Positions 10,787 to 21,148 of a DNA stretch of 64,000 nucleotides are shown one piece after another. The position numbers were made by a program, and so were the translations under genes. A model generated the notes under the pieces. The model made no database searches, was not told the DNA's origin, and was given only the letters and a program-made list of their open reading frames with translations. Each line of letters begins with the position of its first letter. Within the stretch, counting starts at the first letter, position 1. The stretch comes from Hyaloperonospora brassicae (Eukaryota; Oomycota; Peronosporomycetes; Peronosporales; Peronosporaceae): contig CANTFL010000665.1 of NCBI GenBank assembly GCA_947650285.1, positions 62,001-126,000 on the forward strand, in the 5' to 3' direction.

Positions 10787-11472
10787 AGGCACATCCAGTA
10801 GTCGTTCTCCTTAAGCACTCGTGCGGCCACGTTGGCTGTCGCGCGTGGCGTGCTCGCCCCGCACGGATTCTTCTCGGGTCGCCAGAGCCACTGCCTCGAC
10901 GTCGTCGTCATCGTGTCGAGCACGTCCTCATCGTCTCGCGCCTCGTGGGCGTTGTACGACGTCACGAGCAGCGGCGCGCGGGGCACGTCGTGCAGCACCA
11001 ATTGCATCGCCGGCCGCCAGTCGTCGTAGCCCCAGAGACCGGCGTTGAAGCACACGACGAGGTCTGGCGCACAGAACCGCTGCTTGTCGAGGAAGTAGCG
11101 TTCAAAGCTGCCGACAAAGTAGCGGATCGTCACGTCACACGTTGCGGCGTCGCGGCCCATGGCGTCGGACGGTGGTAGTGGCCACTGGTGCGTACACTCG
11201 TTGAGGTGCAGCGGCCGCGACACATTGGGCCCCACGAGCACAAACTGGAGCGACGTGAGCCGCGCGCGAGACACGACGTCTTCCGTGAACGCTCGGAAGA
11301 CTTCGAACGTCGCGGCGCCGCTGTTGCCTTCGCGATGATCGGCTCCAAGGACGTGGATCGTCAAGGACTTTGTCACGGCGTACGTCATTGCGGGCGCCTG
11401 GCTGAAGGTGTCGTGCTCGAGGCGATGGAGCCATGCCACGAGCGTTGCGGCACGTGTGTCTGCGGGGGTCAT
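10759..11472 (-). CDS. MSS51 C-terminal-domain-like protein
   Basis: A 237-residue single-exon protein. It resembles the C-terminal domain of MSS51 / MYND zinc-finger relatives: LTIHVLGADHREG near residue 36, then DLVVCFNAGLWGYDDWRPA, PLLVTSYNAHEA, and WLWRPEKNPCGASTPR close to the end. In yeast and animals this domain follows a MYND zinc finger and is linked to mitochondrial translation or muscle metabolism. Here no Cys/His MYND cluster precedes it, so the protein is either the bare domain or has lost its upstream exon. It converges on the hypothetical gene ending at 10573. The function is inferred from domain resemblance only. Confidence 0.65.
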   Translation of the reverse strand: MTPADTRAATLVAWLHRLEHDTFSQAPAMTYAVTKSLTIHVLGADHREGNSGAATFEVFRAFTEDVVSRARLTSLQFVLVGPNVSRPLHLNECTHQWPLPPSDAMGRDAATCDVTIRYFVGSFERYFLDKQRFCAPDLVVCFNAGLWGYDDWRPAMQLVLHDVPRAPLLVTSYNAHEARDDEDVLDTMTTTSRQWLWRPEKNPCGASTPRATANVAARVLKENDYWMCLARAADNKT

Positions 11473-11967
11473 AGTCTACCGAAGAGGAGGACGGCGGCAA
11501 AGGCAGGGGGCAGTCGGTTCGTGGATGGGTGGACTGCTTGGTCTGTGGTCCATTCGTTTCGATGATGTACTTGTGTTGCGAAGTCGGCAGATACAATAGA
11601 CAGCGGACGCACACGTCGTGCATGCACCACCCCGTCGTGTTGATGGGTTGTCGCTGCCGTTTTCCTGTCCTCTCGTCGACATGTTGTACTCTATTGGCTT
11701 CGACGCATCGCGAGGTGAACGCCGTGATGAATGGCCTCGATCGATGCGAAGAATTGTGATCTGAGGTCAGTACGTTTGCATGGCTCGACTTTAGTTGTTT
11801 GTTTTGTGGTCGTGTTTCATTGTTCGGTTGCTCGACGCTCTCGGCGGTGAATGAGACGAACAACTGCCACTGCGATCGCCATCGACTCATCGACATCGAC
11901 GTCGCAGTGTGAGAGTTTTGCTTGACGTCGTATTTGACGTTGTTTTTCTTATTGGTTCCTCCGAGCT
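11473..11967. promoter_or_regulatory. 5' flank of the MSS51-like gene
   Basis: About 500 bp between the start of the MSS51-like gene and a solo LTR. No coding frame is supported. It probably carries the promoter of the minus-strand gene, but no specific element was identified. Confidence 0.35.
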
Positions 11968-11972
11968 ACTTC

Positions 11973-12363
11973 TGTAACGGGGCAGCCCGTTCCATGGAAT
12001 TGTCACTTTAAAGAAACAATGAATATAAAGAATATTAAGTTGAATAGTCTTTGAACAATATCACCGATAGTGGTGATATTGGTGGAGCGACCAAAGGGTC
12101 TGCTCATTGGTTGATATCTTGACGATATCAACCCATTAATCGCCGCAGGACGCGCGCAATGAGTGGTGACGAGACGTCACTATACACTCAGTTATATTAG
12201 TATAATTGAGTCAGGTTAAACAGAGAGTAGCAAAAGACTTAATCATATTAATACAACAGTTTTTACTTTCCCTTATTCTACGCTTCTTCGTTTGCCTCAT
12301 GTACGTCTGTCGGGCACACCAAAACCCTTGCGTTAAGTTCAAGCAAGGGTGTGCCCCGTTACA
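11973..12363. mobile_element. Solo LTR (391 bp) with 5-bp target duplication
   Basis: The element begins TGTAACGGGGCA and ends with its exact 12-base inverse, TGCCCCGTTACA. It is flanked on both sides by ACTTC (11968-11972 and 12364-12368), the 5-bp duplication expected for Ty3/gypsy integration. No internal region is present, so this is a solo LTR left by LTR-LTR recombination. It contains perfect hairpins at 12057-12080, 12109-12133 and 12312-12356. It belongs to the same family as the LTR at 40561-41000. Confidence 0.92.
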
Positions 12364-12368
12364 ACTTC

Positions 12369-12921
12369 ACACAAGGAGCACTTCTTCATGCGGTTTCGCT
12401 TTCGATCGAAGCAGCTTTCGATGTGTGTTTGCTGTCACGTCGGCAACGCAAAGACGGCGCTGGGAGTTAGTGGTGTCAGATCCTTTCAAACGATACGGCG
12501 TTGTAGATTATGCAATGCAAAAGCTGCACTGATGTCGACGATGTATGCATATCTGTCCTTACTTAAAAGACCTCCAATTGTTCACGGACGAAACCTCGGC
12601 AAATGTTGCAGAAGCGGTCCATAACACCAGGCTTGTCCGTTCATAGGACTTTCGAGAAAAGCTATCGCCAATGTTGCGAGTAAGCAGTGCCACGTGTCGG
12701 CACAAATGGCGCGTTCACTTGTACTGCAGTCGAGACACACAGCAGTATCAGCGTTAACGTGACAAGCGCAGTCGTACTTGGATAGGAAGTGACTGTAATT
12801 GTGGCGGGTCGCTGCGATCGACGCATCCCATAGCTAAGTACACAGCTGCTTTCTACAAGCGAAGCCGTTGACTTGCTTTGGGTACATGTAGTAACGCGAC
12901 GTGATCCGCAGTCTCAACGGC
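12369..12921. other. Intergenic, no gene seen
   Basis: About 550 bp between the solo LTR and the hAT element. Only short frames occur and nothing recognisable was found. Confidence 0.5.
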
Positions 12922-15658
12922 TAGGGCTCCTACCCGGACCGGAACCCCCCCAGGGGGTTCCCCCTCGGGGGTAACCGGGGGATGGGATTTGGGGGGGGGG
13001 TACGTCAACCCCACGGGGGGTCCCTGGAGGGTTTACATATGTATTTGTTGATACATATCGGTATGTATTGCATAGCATTTCCAACAGATCTTACACCCTC
13101 TCTACATAACAACCCTCGGCAACTTCTTGTACCAGTCCTGCATACACATCAGCATCTCAATGGTGCCCCGTTCAGAGATGCCCTTTATTCCTGCAAATCA
13201 AACAACCCATCGAGAAAGCACGCTCGGAAGGGACACTGGTAGCAGGAGTTGCCAGAAGGGCCCTCGCCATCTTGTCCAAACTAGGAAAATTCACCTGTCG
13301 ACCGTGCCAATATCCCGAAGGATCCACATCATTATCGGCCAGGTCCTACCCCAAATACTTTACAATTCCCCCGTTCACGTTGGTAATCTTCTGCCGCTTT
13401 GCATTCATGAAAACTTCAAAATCGTCGTCCTCTTCACCTGCTTCTTCAGTAGCGATGGGAACGGCTGCATGAGTGCTGTAGCGGATTGCAGCAACAGCAA
13501 AGCTCTCACGAATCATGCGAGTATGGATGCCATACTGAGCGAAATGTCCTGCATGCATGCTAAAGAGAAACATCTTGATTCGGGGATCGAGAATGACGGC
13601 GCGCAGGTAAACAGATTTCTTGAGGGCCGCCTTGAGATACTTTCAAGCTTTTAAATAATGTCTCTAGCTGGCTGTAGAAGTTGCTCCGAGTCGTAGGTCT
13701 GATCCACCCACAAGATTCAATTATGCCTGAGCTCGAATATTGATATCTCGGATTCTCTACATCATACAATTTTAGCTTCACGCCTTTTGCAATTGAACAA
13801 TAAAGGCAAAACAGATCGGGAGAGCTTTCTTAAGCGTGGAGAAACGAGAGCTCGCAAGCCTTTCCTTGGACGTGTATAAAGGTTGAAAAAAATTAATGAG
13901 CTTACCAATCTTTCACCCTTCCTCTTTTGAAAGGATAAATTTATTGATAATCGACATCGCTGAGGCAGATTCCAGTCACGGTCGGGCTGTCGAACCGAAA
14001 AGAAGAACAATTTTACCAATGAGTCGAAGAAATAATTCACACGTACATATCGTAAGTGCAAAAAGCGGGCTCACATCTGGTAAGACGATTTCTCCGCGTT
14101 TCGACATTGAGAATCAAGCAGTTCACAGTAGAGCCTGCTTGATGGTACTCCACAGCTTGGGCAAAACTTTCGTGACGTCGAACAGAAGATAGTACATACA
14201 CTGACATGCCGTTTACACGCTTTTAAGACCGTAGCCAAATTGACATTGAAAACATTAAGTTGGGTGGTGATGTTGTGCACCGATATGAAAAATGTGGCAA
14301 CGGAGTCCTCCTCTTCATTATTGAGGTATTCTATCCCTGCAAGGGCCGTGATTCCATCCATTGCAGCCAAATGAATCACGTAATACATGCAGACAAACAG
14401 ACAATCTTGTAGTTTGAACTCCACGTGCTTCATGCGGGAAAGAGCTCGAGCCATAGCGAAGTTTGTGGTGGCATTGTCGGCAGTAAGTACAGAGAGAGAT
14501 CCAACGATGCCATTGTCGGATAGAACGTTCTAATGCAGTTCTGGGTATTATTTGAGCAGAATGCTCCCCTGCAAAACATAATTGTTACAGGGAAGAAGGA
14601 GATCTAGTTATCAAATCCCACAGTACCCATGCAATTAGGAAAATGCACTTACCCATCACATCAGGAACCCCCACTAATAGTTCTTTCATTTCCAATCGGT
14701 GTCAATCCAATGAGCAGTGAGTGCCATCAAGGATATCACTTCGGGTGAAGTCCGAGCATCAGAAGTAAAAGCGATCCATTCGACCTTAAAGAAATTGATC
14801 TTGATGAATTCACGGTGCTGAATATACATTCGGAAAAGATGGTACTGGATGGCGTCGGCCTTGACCATCGTCTTAAGATTATTCTCGTTACAGGCGCCTA
14901 AAATATTAAAAACAGAGTATCGTTCGATTATAGCGAACGTCAGGTTGGCGTCAGCAATGAAGTATCTAATATGAATTTTTACTTTCTGTCCGGTCAACAC
15001 GTTCTACAGCATGGGAGATTTGGTCTTTTGCAAATGCAGGCTTCATGTGTTTCAAAAGCTCACATTCTCGAGAGTTCCCCTTTAAAAATACTTCTGAATC
15101 GATGCATTATTATTCGGATCGCTGAGATTGTGGACCTTTGTCAGGTGCTCGTTCAGGTTCTTGGTGCTGCCGGACTTGTCAAGATTAAGGGAGCGACCTC
15201 ATGCAGGGCTCGTCCTTTGGTTTGTGACGACTTGCCAAAGGGTTTTGTTGGCGTCCGCATCAACCTCAAAATGAGCTTAAACCCGGCTACGTTTGGTACT
15301 TTGGGTGGTGAGAGGCGCAAGGGTATCGTTGGGCACGTCGGTACTGGTTTTAGACATGGTAAATGGTAACAGGTGGAGGCAAAGAGGGAACATGTGGAAA
15401 GAGAGAGGGTTTTGTCGTTTTGATCCAGTGTTTGATTTTAGTTACTAGCGCATTGTTTCGTCACGAGGCGACAGTAACACTAGTGACACTTGCACAATCG
15501 AGTCAAATGATGCGCGTTACATTACTATTGGACAGTTACACAAGGGAGACAGATCACGAATTGCATATACACCCCAAAAACCTCCCATTGGACCCGGGGG
15601 GTACCCTTTAAGGGGTCTGGGGGTTCCATCAACCCCTCAACCCCGATTAGGCGCCCTG
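12922..15658 (-). mobile_element. hAT-superfamily DNA transposon, degenerate (2.7 kb)
   Basis: The right end carries the hAT-type terminus CAGGGCGCCTA (read inward) and the left end TAGGGCTCCTA, matching at 9 of 11 positions. The flanks TCAACGGC (12914-12921) and ACAACGGC (15659-15666) agree at 7 of 8 bases, the 8-bp target duplication typical of hAT. Subterminal G/C homopolymer blocks lie at both ends. The interior encodes a broken transposase on the minus strand. The left terminus has lost the conserved first C, so the copy is probably immobile. Confidence 0.88.
13045..15357 (-). pseudogene. hAT transposase relic
   Basis: Reading the minus strand from an ATG at 15357, a decayed BED-like N-terminus (STKNLNEHLTKVH) is followed by the hAT core motif EWIAFTSDARTSPE and ALTAHWIDTDWK near 14700-14760. 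Next come HLAAMDGITAL near 14360-14380 and LETLFKSLKVSQGG near 13640-13670. The C-terminal dimerisation motif SVPSERAFS lies near 13210-13235, then MQDWYKKLPRVV. Multiple stops and frameshifts separate these blocks, so no functional transposase can be made from this copy. Confidence 0.85.
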
Positions 15659-15700
15659 ACAACGGCAGATGGGTAGATACATGTTCATCGATAAACTATC

Positions 15701-15800
15701 TTTTCTTGCATTGTACTACCTTGATTCCAGTTGTAGCCATCTCTTTTACATCGTACTACCGTGATTCCAGCTGCAGCCATCTTATTTGCATCGTGATACC
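15701..15800. repeat. 40-bp tandem repeat, about 2.5 copies
   Basis: A unit containing GTACTACC, then GATTCCAG, then GCAGCCATC recurs with a 40-bp period at about 15707, 15747 and 15787, the last copy diverging. It lies between the hAT element and the next LTR. Confidence 0.7.
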
Positions 15801-15886
15801 ATACGGATACTTTCAGCCACCGTCTTTAGTCCTTTGTCATATTCTCTAAACTCGTACTTACAGGCCTTGTTGCCGTGACGCCATTA

Positions 15887-16331
15887 TGACGGGGTGAGCC
15901 CGTTACATAAAAATTGATATTTTTGTATCAATTTTGAACATTGTCTATTTAGATAATGTTCAAATGACATTACCCGTTGGGAAAAAGGTTGAAGGAATAT
16001 TACCCCCGAGGGTAGTATTTCTTTGATTGGTTGCTCCACCTGATGGTTGATGGTCGCGGTACATCAACCAGATTAACCACCAATTGCTGCTGGACGCGCG
16101 CAATGGGTGGTGAGCAAGAAACCCACATAGGAGATTGTAGTTTAATATAGTTAGCTCAACACGAAAGATGGTTTATTGAGAAACATAACTATATTAAATA
16201 CAGTTCTACTTTATCCCTTAGACAGAGCTTTGGAGTTCTACCTACTTCACTGCGCTTCCTCACGCCAATTTTAAGTGACATCTTGTGCACATAACCTTGT
16301 GTTAAATTGACACAAGGCATGATCCGTTACA
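15887..16331 (+). mobile_element. Isolated LTR (445 bp), opposite to the Ty3 element's LTRs
   Basis: Nearly the reverse complement of the LTRs at 19285-19731 and 27131-27577. Its 5' end is worn (TGACGGGG instead of TGTTACGGGG) and its 3' end reads ATCCGTTACA. No target duplication (CATTA against CCTTC), no primer-binding site downstream and no polypurine tract upstream were seen, so it is not part of an intact element. It contains stem-loops at 15911-15934, 15935-15962, 16141-16199 and 16295-16317. Confidence 0.88.
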
Positions 16332-19284
16332 CCTTCTTGTTCTCCAACCATAGCAGGTCAGCGAGGATCATTGCCATAATAGCTTCATCATCAATAGGGC
16401 CAGGGGGGTCGAATGATCTGTCGTGCGCCAAAGTTACCAGAGATTTTGCCTCTGGGCTCTTCAGTAGCGTCTCGTCCCCCGAATGGCCTGGAATTATGAC
16501 CTTGAACCTGAGAAAAAGCTCAATGTAGACATGCTACTAACGTAGATGCTCGGACAAGACCAAGCTTACAGCCTAATTGATCCTATTGGCAACACCTTCG
16601 ATCGAAATCCCTTCGTTCATGTTAATGAATACAACGTTAGAACTCAAGGACCTGCTGAACGAGGTGTCATCGTGACCGTTGGCCAATGCAGGAAATCACA
16701 GTCGGGCCGCGGAGTCTCATTGACGTCGATACCGCAGCCTCCGTGACGCTTTCATTGCAGGGCTGGAGAATAGACGTGGTCACGAGCGCAAAAGTGATGA
16801 CACGTTTGGCTGGGAAGGACTGGGTGGGAGCGAAGAAAATCCGAAGTGCTCCTAAACTGGAGACAAGAGCTCTCTTAATTGAACAAGCAGCCTTGGTGTG
16901 GAAGATCCGTGGCGACGGACACGCATATTTTTGCATGATTGAAGTTTATCCTCCCCCTTCCATTCGAATTTGCACGCCTCTACGCACGCGAGACACCTCC
17001 AGTCTGCAAGTTTTGCGACTTCATACAGGTAGACTCTAATGGACGTGAGTTTATCTCACTAGTACGATCAGTTTTGACAGGTCTTGTGACCTTTCCTTGT
17101 GATTAGGGGCAGCGCGGCCTTCCCGTAGCAAGTTTTCGTGAATGCAGATGGTCATGTTTGCCGATATTTTGCTTTCTAAAAGGTATCGAGCCCATCGAGG
17201 ACCACCGTGTGTACATACGTGCAGCTTTCAGTGGTGTCTAATGCGCGCTACTCAGCCCCTGCAACAAGTCCGGCGATCGGAATCGTAGGCCACTTGGAAC
17301 ACTGTACGACCTCGCAACGAGCCCATGTCCATGTGCGCATTGCAAGCATTGGTCAGCACCAAGTTATTCCCGAATCAGATGCACTGGATACTTTCCCGGC
17401 TCGCGACAGTCTTCAGCCGGACCAGAAGCAGTTGTACCCAAAGCTCGAATGTGTTTGGTGCCGATCAGCTCATTGCGACAAGTGGTCCTAGTCGGCTGAT
17501 GCTGCACCGAAAATCCGATTGAAATAAAGCCAGCGCGCACGCAAAGTATTGGAAGTGCAAGCTGCACTTGGGTCGACTCCAGAGATTCAACCTACACTTG
17601 GCCATATATGGAATGTTCTACAGGTTTCTATGTGTTGTATTAGGCTGCACAAAGATATAGGTTGGGTATTTCTCACTTGTATTTTGACAAGCCACTGACG
17701 AGGCTCCTGGCGGGGGGCCGAAACGCGTCTGGCGCGCGTTTTAATACAGGCCATTTCATTTACTTAATATTCTCTTTCTAACACTAAGGACTGGTGTGCC
17801 TAATGTGACGTGAGTACAAATACTGCTGGCTTACTTCACGCTTCTCAAAGAGATGTCATTGATGCAAGATGGAGATTGTACCCACGATGAAAATAGGTGC
17901 CAAGGATATAGGGGTTGGCCCTATTAGCAGGTGCCGTATTGGCCGCGTCCCTCGCGGCGAAGGACCGGGTCATGCTGCGTGGTGGTTGGCTCTTTGGCAC
18001 AAAGAAACTACGAATGGAATCGTCTCTTTCTCTTTAACAGCGCTGATGTCTTTCTAATAATTCTTTGTACGTCGTGCTACCTTCGGTATTACCGCGATAC
18101 CGTACTAAATCATTGAGATCTTGATACACCTGGCGCTATTGTTAGCAACTCGTCCATGTGTATTTTTTGTATTGACGCTTTGCATGTTGACTTACATGAG
18201 GTTCATCTTGACAGCCAGGCGACTTGATCGCGCCCACAGCGCCAAGAATGATACCCAGTGCAGCATTGTCACAATGCAAGGTATAGACGTGAAATGCCAC
18301 CATATCCGCGACTCCACGAGGCGCCGATCTGGCTCGCAGCAAGCTGACGACATCTATGCTCGACAGGGCGAACTGGCGGCCAAGTTGACATCTTATCATG
18401 GCATATTAGTCGGCGATATCGCCTTGATTGAAGGGTCGTTGAGCTTGGCGCGCGATCACAACACGCCGCATCTTGGTGGGAAGCCACTTTTTTGCTGATC
18501 GTAGTGTCTGAAGACGTTCTGCAATGCAGAAGTAGTGCGTACGCGGCTTGATGGAGTATGTATGTACTTTTCACGTGGGATAAGGCAACTGGCACCATGA
18601 TTAGCACACGATAGTGCCTCTCTAGTCATCGTCGTAGACATATGGACACTATTATTCGCGCTTTGAGTGTGTGACCGTGACGTAGTCTGGGAGCAGCTTC
18701 GTATAAACCATACGCTCACTTGCTTACCCTATCAAAATTTCTGTGTACCTGTCGTGTCGTACAGTAAGACGGTAGTTTTAGAAAACAGCAACGTTGAGGT
18801 GACTCCACATCGCGTGATCCTGGGCGATCAAGTACCGAAAGTTTGCCTGCTAGCAGAGCCTTGCATGTATGCTGACCATACATATTATCATCAATCGTGA
18901 AGCGCAGGTCCCACGCGTCGGATCATACTTGTGTTAAGGTAATGAGAGGAGCACCACAGTATGGTCAGGATGTATCGACCAACATGACAATATTATCATT
19001 AGGACGGCATGACACCCCTTATAGTGAAGCGCTGAGAGTCAGCAAATAAGGAGCAGCCAACACTAAAGACTGTCAGTAGCGCTTTGCTGCTCAAACAGAT
19101 ACTAGGAGACGAAGCGCATACAACTACCAAGCTTTTTCATATCAGGCAGGGTGCAGCATGCGTGATGGAGTTTAAGGCTTATGTATCGTCCATGCGGGTA
19201 CTTGAGCTGCTTTAAAGCGCACTGCACGAAGCAAGCGCTGACGCTTTACGGCAGCGGGTCCTGAAAGACTCTCGACAGAAGGGA
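16332..19284. other. 3-kb segment between inverted LTRs, no gene seen
   Basis: No conserved domain is detectable on either strand. The longest frames (117 codons at 16686-17039, 125 codons at 18121-18498) look like chance or decayed sequence. The one notable signal is the hammerhead-like motif at 17691-17733. The segment may be a remnant of an unclassified retroelement bounded by unrelated LTR insertions. Confidence 0.5.
17691..17733 (+). ncRNA. Hammerhead-ribozyme-like motif
   Basis: The full conserved core is present in order. Stem I is GCCA (17691-17694) pairing with TGGC (17730-17733). The core CTGACGA lies at 17695-17701. Stem II is GGCTCC (17702-17707) pairing with GGGGCC (17714-17719) around a 6-base loop, with one U-G pair. 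GAAA follows at 17720-17723, then a minimal stem III (AC/GT around GC), and the cleavage triplet GTC ends at 17729. This is a type I layout with a very short stem III, as in hammerheads of Penelope-like and other retroelements. Activity is not shown. A stem III this short usually needs dimerisation. Confidence 0.7.
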
Positions 19285-19731
19285 TGTAACGGATCACGCC
19301 TTGTGTCAGTTTAACACAAGGTTATGTGCACAAGATGTCACTTAAACTTGGCGTGAGGAAGCGCAGTGAAGTAGGTAGAACTACAAAGCTCTGTATAAGG
19401 GATAAAGTAGAACTGTATTTAATATAGTTATGTTTCTCAATAAACCATCTTTCGTGTTGAGCTAACTATATTAAACTACAATCTCCTATGTGGGTCTCTT
19501 GCTCACCACCCATTGCGCGCGTCCAGCAGCAATTGGTGGTTAATCTGGTTGATGTACCGCGAACATCAACCATCAGGTGGAGCAACCAATCAAAGAAATA
19601 CTACCCTCGGGGGTAATATTCCTTCAACCTTTTTCCTAACGGGTAATGTCAATTGAACATTATCTAAATAGACAATGTTCAAAATTGATACAAAAATATC
19701 AATTTTTATGTAACGGGCTCACCCCGTTTCA
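19285..19731 (-). repeat. 3' LTR of the Ty3/gypsy element
   Basis: 447 bp, starting TGTAACGGATCACG and ending ACCCCGTTTCA on the plus strand. It matches the 5' LTR over most of its length. Most differences cluster in the first 80 bp (U5 on the element strand), where it instead resembles the isolated LTR at 15887-16331. Confidence 0.93.
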
Positions 19732-19743
19732 TCACCTCTTCTT
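19732..19743 (-). promoter_or_regulatory. Polypurine tract
   Basis: Read on the element strand this is AAGAAGAGGTGA, immediately upstream of the 3' LTR. That is the expected position and composition of the plus-strand primer for reverse transcription. Confidence 0.75.
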
Positions 19744-19863
19744 AACCATCAGTCTCAACAGTGCGTGATTTCAAAGGCTGGTGACAGAGTGACAACCGTT
19801 GGGTCTCCCGGTGGGAAACGAAGCACTTGTTGGTTCTGCCCAACGCATTTAGCCTTTCAGCGC

Positions 19864-20283
19864 ATGACGAGTTCGTCTATGCGCTGCGGGAACAATACCT
19901 CCAGTGAAGCGGCTGCACGGGTGCGTGCAGCCGGAGAACAAGCTGTTCAAGACTCAGCAGCAGGTGTAAAGTCACCTGCTGCTGCCAGTAAGCAGCCTGC
20001 AACTCCCGTAGCTGCGGGTGCACGTGGTAATCCACGCACTGCTCCTTCATTCGCAGCTTCGGCTGCGGGAGGTAGTCTTATAGACCAAGATCCCGAGATA
20101 GAGGCGGTCGGGTCGGTCGAGTCGGATTCTCCATCAAACTCGAAGCCGTGCGCGAAGCCCGATCTTAAAGTTGCGGGATCGACGACTGCTGCGCCTCGCG
20201 GCAGTCTCGATAAAAACTTGCGCCATGAGATGTTCGGTTCATCCGAAGAGTCTGTGAACTCGTCGCCAAAATCGAACCGATAG
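19864..20283 (+). CDS. Antisense ORF part 1, Ala/Ser-rich
   Basis: An uninterrupted plus-strand frame of 139 codons from ATG 19864 (open from 19765), running against gag-pol and starting just inside the 3' LTR. Composition is Ala, Ser, Gly and Pro-rich with acidic patches (DQDPEIEAVGSVESDS), suggesting a disordered N-terminal region. After its TAG the same frame continues as an Arg/Ser/His-rich stretch (SLRSHRSHSRSNTRYGG) to about 20480, so the stop may be a late mutation in a longer protein. No family was recognised. Confidence 0.5.
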   Translation: MTSSSMRCGNNTSSEAAARVRAAGEQAVQDSAAGVKSPAAASKQPATPVAAGARGNPRTAPSFAASAAGGSLIDQDPEIEAVGSVESDSPSNSKPCAKPDLKVAGSTTAAPRGSLDKNLRHEMFGSSEESVNSSPKSNR

Positions 20284-20482
20284 TTCTCTTATTCGTACGA
20301 GGCGAGTGCAAAACATGAGGACTTACGTCCTCATGAGAATGTCGATGACTCTTTGCGGAGTCATCGTAGCCATAGCCGCAGCAATACTAGGTATGGTGGT
20401 GATCGTGGTGACAGCTCTATGTTGGCGTCACGCAGGAGGAGCAGGATCGTAACGCGTTGCAATCTGCTCCTGAGAACAAGCC

Positions 20483-21148
20483 ATGGATACCTACCTTGAG
20501 CGAGTTGAGACAGTGGTATGGTTATACTACTGGGAGTTTTCTAATCCCATATTTGACTCTCCAAGAATCCATGGACTTGATCCCAGTGGGAAACATTATC
20601 ACACTGAGCATGAAGTTTACATCGATTTCTTTTTCAGACATCGATGGTACCACCGTAACCACAAGCGAGACGAATTCTCGTTGGCTCAGGTGTGCAATTC
20701 TTTCATCGGCAACAATGGGAGTGTTGGACGTGACATATGGCTGGACAAACTTACTACAACTCGCAATAATTTTGAACAAAAGTTCATAACCGGTTCTCGG
20801 TCCAAATTGCACTGCTTGCCTCGAGAGGCAGGTTTACCTTGCCCCTCGTGTGGGGGGGAATGTCAGAATTGTAATGACAACTCTAATCGCGCCCGTAGGG
20901 AGGCCTTCCTCCCTAATCAACCCTACTGGAGAGCGCGCATCTCTTCCGATATATACGAAGGGATTGAGACCTTACAAAACCTTTACGAACGCGCCGGGAG
21001 TTCGTTCGACAATGTTCCTTCTTCAAAAGGTGGTTCTCATCGTACTGCTCCACGAGAACGGCTTATCCATCATCATCTGGGAGAGGGGATCCCAGCCGTT
21101 CTACGAGGGTGGATACCCCCGCCACTGGACAAGGTCACTCGTCCTTGA
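20483..21148 (+). CDS. Antisense ORF part 2, with CxxC-CxxC motif
   Basis: A 221-codon plus-strand frame from ATG 20483, the longest intact frame in this part of the element. The first 110 residues look globular (ETVVWLYYWEF, TEHEVYIDFFFRHRWYH, FSLAQVCNSFIGN). A compact cysteine motif CPSCGGECQNC follows near residue 120, then a basic helical region. The preceding codons (EQA before the ATG) continue the frame back a short way, consistent with one frameshift from part 1. The opposite strand here has no comparable pol frame. No known domain was recognised. Confidence 0.55.
   Translation: MDTYLERVETVVWLYYWEFSNPIFDSPRIHGLDPSGKHYHTEHEVYIDFFFRHRWYHRNHKRDEFSLAQVCNSFIGNNGSVGRDIWLDKLTTTRNNFEQKFITGSRSKLHCLPREAGLPCPSCGGECQNCNDNSNRARREAFLPNQPYWRARISSDIYEGIETLQNLYERAGSSFDNVPSSKGGSHRTAPRERLIHHHLGEGIPAVLRGWIPPPLDKVTRP

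Noticed and set aside
16686..17039. 117-codon plus-strand ORF near the hammerhead-like motif, considered as the missing element protein
   Set aside because: No reverse transcriptase, endonuclease or capsid motif could be seen.
15887..19731. Inverted LTRs read as long terminal inverted repeats of a DNA transposon
   Set aside because: Each copy has full LTR structure, the right-hand one is the 3' LTR of the Ty3 element with its polypurine tract, and the outer flanks (CATTA and TCACC) show no target duplication.
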